Source: Acanthosepion esculentum
Taxonomy: Eukaryota > Mollusca > Cephalopoda > Sepiida > Sepiidae
NCBI GenBank assembly: GCA_964036315.1
Contig: OZ038496.1
Span: 13,837,622 to 13,901,621 of the forward strand
Length of the DNA: 64,000 bases
Direction of reading: 5' to 3'
The translations under genes were made by a program, and so were the position numbers. This document shows, piece by piece, positions 21,271-33,157 of the stretch (its first letter is position 1; every line of letters starts with the position of its first letter). The notes under the pieces are model-generated. The model saw only the letters and a program-made list of their open reading frames with translations, did not search any database and was not told the DNA's origin.

Positions 21271-21484
21271 ATGTATGATTCCGTGTGGATGTGGCCCTGT
21301 TTTGATTGGCCGTGACAATGAGATAATGCTTGATGCATCACAAATGAAATGGTGCCGTAAACCCCGTTGCCATATAGGAGATCACCCTAATGATCATGAT
21401 GGCAGCACAGGAACTCGAGAGTCTTCTGGTGAGACAGGAAGTGACTGTGCTACAAGTCCCAGCAGTAATTCTTTGGATTTTTGA
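21271..21484 (+). CDS. Terminal coding exon of the visible gene (C-terminus, stop TGA)
   Basis: A long polypyrimidine tract and TTTCAG precede 21271. The first base completes a Lys codon from exon 19067-19193. The exon encodes CMIPCGCGPVLIGRDNEIML, then SQMKWCRKPRCHIGD and a Ser/Thr/Gly-rich acidic tail ending SLDF-stop. With the other exons the visible tail is 147 residues, with cysteines at 37, 39, 42, 78, 82, 84, 105 and 110 as a compact cluster, plus 136. I do not recognise the family; a small zinc-binding module is a guess. A donor-like AGA|GTAAGT sits 3 bases after the stop. A near-identical inverted copy lies at 14059-14272. Confidence 0.9.
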
Positions 21485-22714
21485 AGAGTAAGTCCTTCCT
21501 GATTCTCTGAGGGTCTTAGTATTATATGTGACTGACTTTCATTGAAGACCTGTCCTTATATATTTTTCCCCACTTTTATGGGGCATCTCTCTTCACTTCT
21601 TTACACTTGGACTTGTTGTTATGTGATGCAATATGTAAAAGGTTCTTAGAAATATCGGAACTGATTCCAGTGTTAAAGAACATTTTTTTTTTTTTTCTTT
21701 TCAAATTTGATATCAAATTTCTGATGGCATGTAATATTGATCTCAACTTCTTTGAAGCTGCTGTTCAGAGACTGTCAACATCACTAAGACTAATTTTTTT
21801 TTCTTTTCTTTTTCCCCCCTTTCTTTTCTTTCCTATTTGGGATAGGGCAGTAGAAAGCCATATTTATTCTTGGGCAGGCCTTTCATGATCAGAATCAGAA
21901 AAGATACCCAGTGATCTCCCTTGGATTTAAGTTTTATTTAATTACAATTATTTAAATAACATATTTCATTTAATAAATTTGCACGCCCCTCCCCCCCCAA
22001 CTTTTTTGTGTAATAACGAAAATTAAGGCCTTTCTCTGGTAATATGTATTTGTAATGTACATATAAATATCTATTTTACTAAAAATGCCTTTTTTAGTAA
22101 AAAAAAAAAAGAAAAGAAAAAAAGAATTAAAAATAATTAAACCTGACAATTGTTATAGCTGTTAAATTTTTTTTTATATTGACCAGATAAACAAAAACGT
22201 AAAAAAAAAAAGCCATGAAAGAAGAGAATATTTATATTGAGGGATTAGCCATCTTACTTTTTGAATAAATAATGCCCTTTACTTCGTTTTTCTCTTCAAC
22301 AGACTCATTTTCGTTTCTGCAAAGTAGACTAACTTTTTTTTTATAAACATGTTAGCATGGGTGTGCATTTGTTTCTAATTCTCTTTCTTGATAAAGAAAA
22401 ACAAAGTCGGGGTCACTTCTGAAAACTACCCCCTCCCCCTCTCCGCTACCAACAATGTTCTGAAATATCTCTTCTAATGTACAGAAGCTGTTTGTAACAT
22501 GTAAGTGCCCAATTTATGTCTCTCGTTCCCATCAGGTTGCCTTTTTCTTTTTGTCACCTCACCCCCGTTATTAGTCACCGATCTCCGGCTCGGAAAAACA
22601 ACAACTTAGAGAATGGATTGGACTTTTTTTTTCTTTTTTTTTTTTTTATTCTCATCCCCAAAATATAAATGCAGAAGAATCCAGCAATTTTTATTAATAA
22701 AGAGCCAGTAAAAA

Positions 22715-22717
<3 letters not shown>

Positions 22718-22744
<27 letters not shown>
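22718..22744. repeat. A homopolymer (about 27 bp)
   Basis: Uninterrupted A tract. Simple sequence prone to length errors. Confidence 0.85.
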
Positions 22745-22745
<1 letters not shown>

Positions 22746-23451
22746 CCTGGTTAAAACCAACTAATAAAAAAACAAAAAAAGAAAGAAGAAAAAAAAGTCT
22801 CCTGGCAGGTAATAATAATAAAAAAACATGCACACCCACATATTCAAAATAAATATAGCCCACAGCAAATACGAGACAAACATATCCACCAAAAATTGAT
22901 ATCAGTAATATATTTTAATGCTTTACTCGAAGAAGTATATAGCAAGGGCACTAAAAATGAATGGAGGTGGGGGGGGGGGGATAAATTCATAATTCATTGA
23001 ATGAAAAACTGACTGAAAAGATATATTTTGTAGTTGAGATTATTTTATCTGGAATATACATTTATCTGCATTTTGATACAGGTTTTTTTTTTTTTTTTTT
23101 TTAATTTTTCAGTAATGAGCCTAAACTTGGCATTTCAGTGAATGTACAATCTGACGATACAATTTTGTAACCAAATGGTAATTTATTCTTTCGTACACAA
23201 ATGGGTCCATCAAAACTAATTTGCCATTGTACATTGAACACGAAATGAAATTGGGATGCAAACTTTTTCTTCAATTGTCATGCAGTTAAATCAGATTTTC
23301 TCTCTGATTGAATTGGATTTTTCTTTTTAAAGACAAACTTTACAAGCGTGGTTCACATCAGATACAACTGCTTTTAGTCTGCAGTATAACTTAGGCCAAA
23401 CACATTTTTCAAACAACTTCTGTATATTGCTACTAATATTGATATATTTAT

Positions 23452-23475
23452 GTATATATATATATATATATTTAC
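23452..23475. repeat. TA microsatellite
   Basis: Alternating TA tract. A longer one follows at 23643-23672. Confidence 0.85.
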
Positions 23476-23642
23476 TTATATATGTAAGTGTATCACTTTT
23501 TATCAAAAACCATAAAATCTTTTTTTAAAAAAAAAAAGAAAAATTTTCTCATAAATATTTTCTACTTTTCTACATCTTTTTAAAGAATGTTTCTTAACCT
23601 TCATACATTGAAGACATATCAACAGTTACGATAAAAGGGGCG

Positions 23643-23672
23643 TGTATATATATATATATATATATATATATG
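23643..23672. repeat. TA microsatellite
   Basis: About 14 TA units. Confidence 0.9.
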
Positions 23673-24949
23673 CATGCATTGTAAAAAAAAAAAAAAAATA
23701 ATTAAAAATTATTTGGCCACTAATTAACAGGATTTTTAATTTTACTATCCTTTCTCCTTTTTCTCACCCCCCACCACCACCCCTCACTTCCTTTTTTTTT
23801 TTTTTTTTTTTCCTTTATGGCTATGTGCAATTTTTACATTCCACTCACATGTCAGATTTATTTATTTTTAGATAAGCTTCATGGACTTACATTTAAACCT
23901 GCTCCACCCCCACAACACCAAATTTATTATTCAAATATTTTTTAACAAGTTTCATCTAATTCTGATATCCAGATTTTCACATTGAAAACTTTAAGAGGGA
24001 AAAAAAAAAAAAAATGGATAAAAAAAAAAATTCAATAGAATTTTGCATTATCATTGTTGCTGTTTGATTCAAATAACATTCTTGTTATCACTAATCCTAC
24101 TGTTAGTTTTGTTCAAGGGACAACCATATTGAAAGTTATTTTTTTCCCTACAACGCTCCTCAAATGATACAAATCACTATTTCTGCTGCTAGAATTCTCT
24201 TTGTGAACCATTTTGCAGGGCTGTCAAACATTTGTTTACAAAACTACTAATCATAGTAGTATTTTTTTTTTTTTGCTGTGTATTTTCAGACTTTGGTGAT
24301 CAGCCTCCCAAAACAAAACAAAGATTGTTGAATTTTCTTTTACTTACCCAAAAAAATAGTAACTTAGGATTAACAGTTAATTTCCAGCAGAAAACATTAC
24401 ATTCATTCAAAACATAAAAATATATTTTCTTACAAAATTACACTTGATTGTCTAAATTAAATCTTAACTCATTGGCTCCCACAAAACCCTCCGGTGGCTC
24501 GTTTTCCAATTTCTTTTCTATGAGGATTATTGGGAGTGTGATGCTATGATTGATTACTTATGAAATCATGGTACACCAGAAATACATTTTTTTTTTTTTT
24601 TTTCAAAATAATTTAAATATTTTTAATATAAAAAATTGAGACTTAGTGTCAATGTAATACTTGTATATTGGGAATTTTCCAACGGCCCACAAGTGGGTGG
24701 TGTTGGACTCTTGAGTTGTAAAATATCATCGGTAATAAATACTACCCATGATATCCTCGCCTCATATATGAAACGATGTAACAATGTAAACATAATGTAG
24801 CTTGTACCAAAATTAAGATATAGTGTTGGGATCCTGGAACAAACAGAAAAAGGAGGCTTGGGAGCCAACGTGTTAACCAAATATTTCCATCTTGTCCAAT
24901 GTATTTGAACATTGAATTTTCTTTTCTTTTTGAAAACCCTATTCAAATA

Positions 24950-25060
24950 CAGGGTGTGTCAGAAGTACCTCCCACATAATGGTAAGACATCAGTGGTTAA
25001 TGGAGTCTTCATCTTGCTAATATTTTACCATTATGTGGGAGGTATTTCTGCCACACCGTG
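24950..25060. mobile_element. 111-bp palindromic mariner-type MITE with TA target duplication
   Basis: The left arm CAGGGTGTGTCAGAAGTACC... and the right arm, read in reverse complement as CACGGTGTGGCAGAAATACC..., are complementary over about 35 bp and share CTCCCACATAATGGTA exactly. TA dinucleotides flank both sides (24948-24949 and 25061-25062). The loop is about 40 bp. No coding content. Confidence 0.9.
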
Positions 25061-26497
25061 TAGAATGAGAATGAATCATTTTCTTTTTAACTGGGCAACA
25101 TAATCTCACCCTCTATATTTGCTGTACAATTGGTAACAAATAATGAATTAGTAAAACAATTTTACAAGGATTATATAGACTAACATCCTCATCATCAATT
25201 TTGGCCAGTGTATTCTTTGAGCTTCCACAAGTATTCAATTCATTTAGTAAGGATTTTCTTCACCTTTTTATAGATTTTTTTTTTTTTTTTTTTTTTTTTG
25301 CATAAATGACAGTTAAATGAAAACTTTATTGTAATATTTTATAACTAGTTTGTCTCCATCTTACTGTTGCATCATAACACATTGAGTCAATACAATCATT
25401 ATCTGCAAGAGCAAATGTTGTGAAATTGGAAAGATTAGGAGAATATCCATGCAAGATGGACTCTCAAGATATGAGATGAAAGTTCATTCAATGTTTGCTT
25501 CATTTTTAGTTTCACACTGTTTGCTTTTATGGCTTAAGCACTATAAGAAAAAGTGACAAAATGGCGTAAATAATTATGAAAACATATCTTCTGAATAAAA
25601 AAAAATATGACAACTGAAATAGCATCAATATTGAAGGATCAGAATTTTAAACCTCACACTTCTATGGCTCAGATGTTAATGACTGAAATGTCAAGACAGT
25701 TAAATAAAATTACTCGCTGTAAATCACCGTTTTGTTTCCTGGTTAGAGAATAACGTCAACCCCTGCCGAGTATTTCAGACTTTGTCAGATTTGGATAAAC
25801 CTAAGTGAGTCAAAACAATCTAATATTTGAAAGTTGAATTTGACTTTCTTTAGTGAAGAAGGGCCTTTTTTGGTACCTTAACGATAAAACTCCATGTTAG
25901 ATGATCCAGATCTTTCAAGAACGGTTATATTTTTCTTGGTAAGAAACTTTGGCAACCCTGGTTTATTTTTTTATTCACAAGTTTCTGTCAATTATAAAAC
26001 TGATATATCTGTTTGCCCTGATCACTATACATCACTACACTTTATTCTTATAATCATTATAATCCTCATCATATCTTCCAGTTTTATTTTTATAGTCAAA
26101 AAGATACAAGACAAAACAATATACTGCCAGCAAGCAGGAGTTACTAATCCCGTTACACTCAAACCATTGTATCAGAAAGGTAACCTATTATTAAAGAAAA
26201 AAACAAAGTGGAACAATCAAAACTCTTACACCTTTGCAAAAAAAGAAAAAAATAATTCTGCAAATAAGATCCAAGGGAGATAACTTGGGTATGTAAATGT
26301 TAATTGTTAAAACAAATACAGTATAAATTAATTTTTAGTATATTTATGATACAATGGTGACCAATATTCTGCCAGACATTAGTAACTCTTTGACCAAATC
26401 CTTACCAGTGTGGGTGGAGTAGGGAATATTTTACATATCACTAACTATTGTCCATGATGCTAACATACTACCATATCTCTCTCTATTTCTCTATGTG

Positions 26498-26502
<5 letters not shown>

Positions 26503-26532
<30 letters not shown>
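26503..26532. repeat. TA microsatellite
   Basis: About 15 TA units directly upstream of a foldback MITE. Confidence 0.9.
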
Positions 26533-26534
<2 letters not shown>

Positions 26535-26590
26535 GCAGAAATCCCTCCTTAATAAAAGTTTCATTAAAAGCTATTGACAAGGTATGTGAC

Positions 26591-26786
26591 TAAGCTTTTT
26601 ATTCAATTTTTCTTGTGTTTGTATAAGTGATTTCTTTTCTGGACATAGTGTGACAAAATGTTCTATAGATCTGAGTGCTAACAGCTATTCTATTAGATAT
26701 GTAGAACATTTAGACAGTTTTTACACACTTTATGTCCAGAAAAGAATACACTTATACAAGCACAAGAAAAATTGAATGAAAAGCTT
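26591..26786. mobile_element. Foldback MITE, family F, copy 1
   Basis: The left arm from TAAGCTTTTTATTCAATTTT to CTTTTCTGGACATAGTGTG is complementary to the right arm from CACTTTATGTCCAGAAAAG to AATTGAATGAAAAGCTTA. Inner blocks AAATGTTCTATAGATCT and AGATATGTAGAACATTT extend the pairing, for arms of about 90 bp. A related, longer element lies at 28979-29460. Confidence 0.85.
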
Positions 26787-26825
26787 AATCACTGTACTTT
26801 AGTCTTTAGTGAAACTTATATATAG

Positions 26826-26826
<1 letters not shown>

Positions 26827-26856
<30 letters not shown>
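26827..26856. repeat. CA microsatellite
   Basis: About 14 CA units. Another CA tract at 27495-27515 runs into TA repeats to 27552. Confidence 0.9.
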
Positions 26857-27519
26857 AGTGTGACAATTTAATTCCTAGATTGACTTACTTGGTCACTATT
26901 GGCTGCTCTGTCCTTCAAAGTTTTCCCTTTTTGAAGTAATGCATTTTGTGAGAGGATAGTGCCAATGCTGAAAACATTCTTGGAATTTGTTTTTTGTAAT
27001 GGCTTTCAGTGATGTAATCCCATGTTCCTGGATGTCAGCAAATCTTTTTTTTTTTTTTTTTTTTGGGGAATTTGAAAGAAAAAAAAAAATGACAGGAATC
27101 TGAATAAGATTAATGGCCCATTTTGCAATGAGTCTCTTTGTCAAGATTTCATGAACTCCTAGCACATGTTGTTGGTTTTTTTTTTTTTCTTCTATCCAAA
27201 AGTCTTTGTTCATAGGGGCTAATGTTTTTGACGAGCAATTTTTTTTTTTTTTTACAACTCTTCACACAAAATTTGATATTAATTTGCTGCTGCAAATTTT
27301 TTTCATGCATTTATCACCAACAGTATAACGCAGACAAGTCACTCTACTGCCCAATAAATAATGACTCATTTGTTCTGCATCATTCGAAGAAAGTGCAAAT
27401 TGGAATATCTCCTGACATGGTCAAATACAAAAGTTTGCCTTACTCATTACCACACCAAAACACAGCAGTCCTTCTAGGAATTAAATTGTCACGACACACA
27501 CACACACACACACACAAAC

Positions 27520-27551
<32 letters not shown>

Positions 27552-27580
27552 ATTAGATTTTTTCATGAGTTTTTTCCTTT

Positions 27581-27775
27581 TAAGGTTACTCTTCTTTCAC
27601 CTGCTAATCCATTGACCTTTGCCCCCATAGTCAATTTGTTTTCTCCACCCACTGCCATCTATGAACAATGAAGGATTTCTATTAACAATGTGGCCCACTT
27701 GTCTTTTTTAATCTTTGTACCTTTTTTTTTTTTTTTGCACTTATTGCATTTTGCTTTTTCTTGTGAATGTTACTA
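27581..27775 (+). repeat. Dispersed repeat R4, copy 3
   Basis: GTTACTCTTCTTTCACCTGC, TAATCCATTGACCTTTGCCC, ATCTATGAACAATG and CTTATTGCATTTTGCTTTTT align with 21046-21205 and with the reverse complement of 14340-14500. The exon is absent here. Confidence 0.75.
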
Positions 27776-28015
27776 AAAAAACAAAAAATAATTATTTAAG
27801 TCTGCTTAGAAATGCAACCCTTAGAATTTGCGTCCTTTAAAAAAGAAAAAAAAATTGAAAAGTCAGTTTTCAGTTGAAGAAATGGTCATGTAATACTTTT
27901 TTTTTATTCCAACAATTTTTCTTAAAAGCCGAGACATTCCCTTGCGTCAACATAATATCTCTTAAAAAATGTGAGGGTCAAAGGTAGGAAGCTGATGACA
28001 TTGAATTGAATATCA

Positions 28016-28042
28016 ATATATATATATATATATATATATATT
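28016..28042. repeat. TA microsatellite
   Basis: About 12 TA units. Confidence 0.85.
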
Positions 28043-28399
28043 GATTTTCATTAAGACTCTTGATTGCCTAGGCCAGTGGATGTCAATTTCACTTTGTTTT
28101 TATAAAAAGAAGTATATGTACCCATTAAATATAACATTGAAACTCTGAGTCATGTTATCAGTGGGAGGTAATAGGTATATTTATTAATAAATCTGTTGCA
28201 TTACATCAACCACTGTTTTATTAACACCACCACTATATGTGCAAGAGATATATATATATATGTATATATGACAAATTTATGTAAAAATGCATATTCTATA
28301 TATTAACTGTAACAAAAGAAGAAAAATGCCAGCAGATGCTATTATAAAATCCATAAGTAAATTTCCTTCAATATGGGAAGTTTAGTATAAAATGTATTA

Positions 28400-28660
28400 T
28401 TAGTTATTTACACTATTTATATTCGCGCTATTGTCCTCATCTTTATCACAACGTTTCGACTGTTGTGCCCTCTGACCTTCCTCAGGTGTATACTCAATCT
28501 GGGTAACCTACGGGGAATTCTGAACTGAATCTTTTATTTAATCTACAGGAGTAGACTGTTCTCGTTCCACTGCTCATGTTTAGGCACACCATCTAGTTCT
28601 AACAACAATAAAGATGATGACAATAATTATATAAATAGTGTAAATAATAACTCCTCATCC
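28400..28660 (-). repeat. SINE family C in foldback arrangement
   Basis: TTATTTACACTATTTATATT at about 28405 is inverted at 28625-28650 (TATATAAATAGTGTAAATAA). Between them on the minus strand are the family-C body blocks CTGAGGAAGGTCAGAGGGC and CAACAGTCGAAACGTTGTG. Confidence 0.7.
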
Positions 28661-28978
28661 CAGAACTTCACACAAAAAGTATCATCAGTAGTTGAATACA
28701 CTGAAGAATTTGTTTCATTAGTCACCTGACCTTGGTGCCAGTATAAAAAAAATAATGGCTAACACTCGATCCTACAAAGTTTTTCAATGTGGGAAAGCCA
28801 ACATGGCTACATAACTCCGGAACTTGAAAATGACTGAAAACATTCAATCATAAACATTAGAACAAGATCTACACACATTGGACACAAACTTTTGTCTCTT
28901 CTAGTTTAAAAAAAAATATTCTTGTCAGTCATTTTTATTGAAAAATCTGCAGCTTGTATGTATGTCTGTTACAGACAA

Positions 28979-29460
28979 CTGACAAGGTACTGCGATTAAG
29001 CTTTTTATTTAATTCTTGTGTTCATACAAGTGTTTTCTTTTCTTGGCACAAAGTGTGTAAAAACTGTCCATGAAAACTTACCGAACTGCATCTGAAACAT
29101 ACTAGTAGAAAATACAAGTATAATAGCCTCGTCCATATGTAAAAAAAATAAAAGTAATGGAAGCACTAATAATAAAAAAGGAAAAGCCAACACTCAATAA
29201 CATTAATTATGAACATGGCCACAATGTGCTGACTGTGTTCGGAAAATAAAACATTCCTATAACATCAAACACATACATAAAAAAAACCCCACACATTCAG
29301 TTAAAAATAAAAATTGTTCTTGATAATGGTTAAAAGAATAGTTGGAAGCGTTCAGATATGCAGAACTTTTGGACAGTTTTTACACACTTTCTATCCAGAA
29401 AATAAAATACTTGTATGAACACAAAAATATTAGATAAAAGCTTCGTCATAGTGCCTTGTC
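28979..29460. mobile_element. Foldback MITE, family F, copy 2
   Basis: The left arm (28979-29098: GACAAGGTACTGCGATTAAG, TTCTTGTGTTCATACAAGTG, AAAGTGTGTAAAAACTGTCC) is inverted at 29348-29460 (GGACAGTTTTTACACACTTT, ACTTGTATGAACACAA, AAAAGCTTCGTCATAGTGCC). About 250 bp of unrelated AT-rich sequence lies between. Confidence 0.8.
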
Positions 29461-31224
29461 TGGCATCTTTTACGACACACACGCACAATTTCAAATTTTT
29501 TTTAGTATGAGTGACCATTTCTTTACCAAGTTTGAACTGTACTTAAAAATTTTTTTTTTTTTAAAAATCACCTGGTTAATTTTGTCGTTTTGCTCTTTGC
29601 AACTTGTCGGGTCTTCCCTGTCCCCACCTCACCAAATATTTTATGCAGCGTTTGGCTTGCATTCAGTAAAAATCTAATATCTACACATTTGTTTGTCTGT
29701 AATGTGCATGACTTTATTTCCCAATTTGTGGTTGTTAACATTTTTTATTATAGATATTGTTGGACACGTGAATTGTGATGGTTACGTCTTGTTAAACTTA
29801 GTTTTATTGATAATTTGTCAAAGAAGAGGTTCAGTTGTCCATCCTTCCTCTTGATGCCGCACTATTGAAATAATTTCCTTTTCTTTAGCTATATTTTGTG
29901 TGATGGCAAAGAATTTGGATGTCATATCTACACACGCTATTACTATTAATATGTTCCATTGTAATACTAGGCAAAATTGCTTCGATGTTTTGTGGCTACA
30001 TAAATTTTTAAATCTTTGTTGATTTCTTTAATCTTAAAGTTACCAAAAAAAAAAAAAACTTCAAAATGTGGGAGGGGGGATTTTCTTTATCAATCTTCCA
30101 GTCTATAAGTTACTAAAAAAAAAAAGAAAGGTTTTGTTTTTGACTTCACATATTTAAGGATGTTTTTTTTTTTACTAAAAATAGTATAATTGTCATTTAA
30201 AAAAAAAAAAAAAAAAAAAATACAAATACCGTCCTTTTTTTTTCTTTCTTCAAAACAATGTTTGAAGTAGAAAATTCTAAAATATGGAGTATAATTGGCT
30301 TAAAAAAAAAATGTCACCTTCATAAAATGTCTGCCTTTGAAAAACATCAAAGGCAAGACACATGATTACTGTTTCATTTAAAAAAAAAAAATCAAAAACA
30401 GAAAAGCATTTCACATTTTCTCTTTGTTCTACAATTTTAGATTAAAACTTCCAAGACAAACAAGAAAAGTTAAATTTCTTTGTCTGCTTGGTGTACTGAA
30501 AACGGTTAACAAATCTAGATCCCCATTTTTAATTAATTTTTTTTTTTTTTTTTTGTTTTGTTTTGCTTAATCACTGGTTTTCTGCCATACAATTAATCGA
30601 TCTATTATTTCCCTTGTGGCCCCAACACACATACAAAAGAAATAAGCCTCAGAAGTTTGATCACTTTGTTCTTTGCAAATTTCTTAAATGTAACCAACAA
30701 TACTTGGTCCCTGTTCTAAATTTTGGTGGAGAGACAATTTGAAAAAAAAATTTTTTAAAATGACCATTCAAATATTCACGATTTCTTCCATAGCAGCACA
30801 ACGAACAAAGCATAAAACTATTTTTTTTTTTTTTTTTTTTTTTTTTTCAAATTCATTATGTAACAATTTATTCCAACATGAAGTTTTTACTGGAGTTTTT
30901 TTTTTTTTTTTTTTTTTTTCTCCTAAAACCTAAATGTTTGCAAAGCCTTAATGAAATTTTTTTTTTTTTTTACATCTTCACAGATACAATTTGAGAAAAA
31001 AAAATGCTATTTAAATTGTTTTTTTTCTTTTTCCTACTTAATCTTTGTCGGCTGTCATTTCTCAAAAATCGGTGCTGACTGCAAGGCAGAAAAATGCTTT
31101 CTTTTTATAGAAGAAAATCAGATTTTAAGCTAAAATGTAAATAATTTCTACTTTCAGGAATTTTGCAATAAATAAGCAAAAATCAATCATAATCTGACAT
31201 ATCATTTAAGTTTTTTTTTTTTTT

Positions 31225-31728
31225 AAATGATTACAAATTTATCATGTTTTATAAATACGGGGTCCAGAAGCTTAACATTAAGCAGATTTTCAAGAGGAAT
31301 TTTTGAAGAAATTTTCTTTCTTGGTGGGGGAGTTTCATTTTTTTTTGGGGGGGGTCAACTGGACCATGTAATTTCAAATTTATTGTTCCTCTCATTGCAA
31401 ATGAAAAGTAACTTTTAACAACCTGTTTTAATCCATTGCTTTTCTGTACTGTCAATTCTTTACCAATTTTTTTGTACAATTTGATACTTGTAAAATAACA
31501 AGGATAAATTTATATCAAAGTGGCTTCTTCGTAAATTTTGCATTTAAAAAAAAAAAAATTCTCCCTTAAACTCGTGCCATCTGCTGGTTAAATACAGAAA
31601 TACAAGGTTGAATCCTCTTCCACTACACCTCGTAAATTGCACTGTATTCAAGCAATTCAAAATAAACTGCTTTCACTTTTTAACTTTTCAAAGACAAAAC
31701 CAGAAATGCAGTTGATTCCAAATTATTT
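31225..31728 (+). repeat. Direct duplication, unit 1
   Basis: It aligns base for base with 36031-36583 over most of its length. Shared blocks include CTTTACCAATTTTTTTGTAC-like text, AAAATAACAAGGATAAATTT, AAACTCGTGCCATCTGCTGG and TACAAGGTTGAATCCTCTTC. There are indels in the homopolymers. No coding potential. It lies in the putative 3' UTR. Confidence 0.85.
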
Positions 31729-32334
31729 TCTGTTTGTTCTTTTTTTTTTTTTTTTCTGTTCCTGCTGCTTGGATGGAAAAGGGAATTGGGGGAGAATTGC
31801 TTTCCTAAGTGCTTATTCCCTCTGAAATACAAAATATGACAATTATAATAGCTTCTTAAATCATTTGTATAGACATATTGTCAGTGGAAACCCTGTATAT
31901 TTTGATTTGGGACCAGTCCTTGAATTATAGATCATTTTAATAGATATAAAATGTAAGAGTATTTTTATCAAAACTTACTCTTACTTTGCCATTCTACTAA
32001 AAATAACATACTTTATAATTTGTGCTATAAATATTTTTGCCAAACGGATAGATTGACAACCATTAAAAAACCTATAAATTTCTCTAAAAAATTTTCCAAC
32101 CCAATGAAAATTTCTACAGGACTATATTTCTCTCTCAAAACAAAATTAGTGAAATTATCAAATTATTTACTCTGTCAAGATGGATGCCAGCATTTGGCCT
32201 TTAATAACATTATTTCTTTAATCTCGGCTGAATTTTGTTTGTTGTGGCATATCAAGAGCTATGGATTATTAAATGCCAAAATCTAAATATTTTGTACACA
32301 ATTTTATTCATTTTTTATGGAGTTAATGGTTTAA

Positions 32335-32510
32335 GTGATAAGTCTTACTAATTAACCCATAGCTAGGGGAGAAGAGGTGGATTCATACCCTTTCCCAAGG
32401 GTATTTGTGCATAAGTGAATATAACAAACCTGACTGGAATTGGAACTCTGCTCTCCAATTGAGAATTCTGAGCCGTTATACATTGCACCACTTGCACATT
32501 CAAGCTTACA
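32335..32510 (-). repeat. SINE family B, minus-strand copy
   Basis: On the minus strand the head carries box A GTGCAATGTATAACGG and box B GAGTTCCAATTCC, then the conserved TGTTATATTCACTTATGCAC body and the tail with AGCTATGGGTTAATTAGTAA. It is the cleanest copy in the window. Confidence 0.85.
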
Positions 32511-32704
32511 GCACCTGGAATTCCCAAGTGGTCTAGGTACTGATCAGGCTCTAAATTTGGTGATTATACAGGAGCCAGTGTTTCAATGTGATGTGGCCGT
32601 AGTCCAATCTCTGCTGAAATCATCCCTGATAACCCATATGCTATCAAATATTACAATCAGTTGAATTATCAAAATAGCAAATAATAAATGACTTGTATTT
32701 GCAA

Positions 32705-32775
32705 ATATTTAAAAGGAGCTACAAAGGACGGGAAATAATGGAGAGCCATGATTGGCAACGTTCTAAAGGGACACA
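32705..32775 (+). mobile_element. LINE tail fragment (second family)
   Basis: GAGCTACAAAGGACGGGAAA through ATGATTGGCAACGTTC encodes ATKDGK-WRAMIGN, matching the C-terminal tail of the 7.5 kb and 46.5 kb LINE family. Confidence 0.5.
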
Positions 32776-33126
32776 GCATATAGAAGAGGAATCCTAATAG
32801 AGTAAATCTATTTTTCAGTTGACGAACATGCCTGTAAAGGGTTTCTTTATTGTAATCAATTTGGGAACAGGGAAAAAAAGTTTATCTGATGACTAAGATT
32901 TTTATACTCCGGGATTTGATGTTCCAAGGTATTTGTAACTTGGGAGAGTTGCTTAAATATATTTCTTTGGACTAATCACTACTTTTTGAATATTCTCCCT
33001 TCCTGCAAGTTGGGATTTCAATATTTTTGTTTATCTCTTTCGACCTCCATGTTTTTTTTTTAAATATAGTTGTAAAAACAAATGCAAAATTTATGGAATT
33101 ATCTGCTGAACTTTTCATTTGTTTAA

Positions 33127-33157
<31 letters not shown>

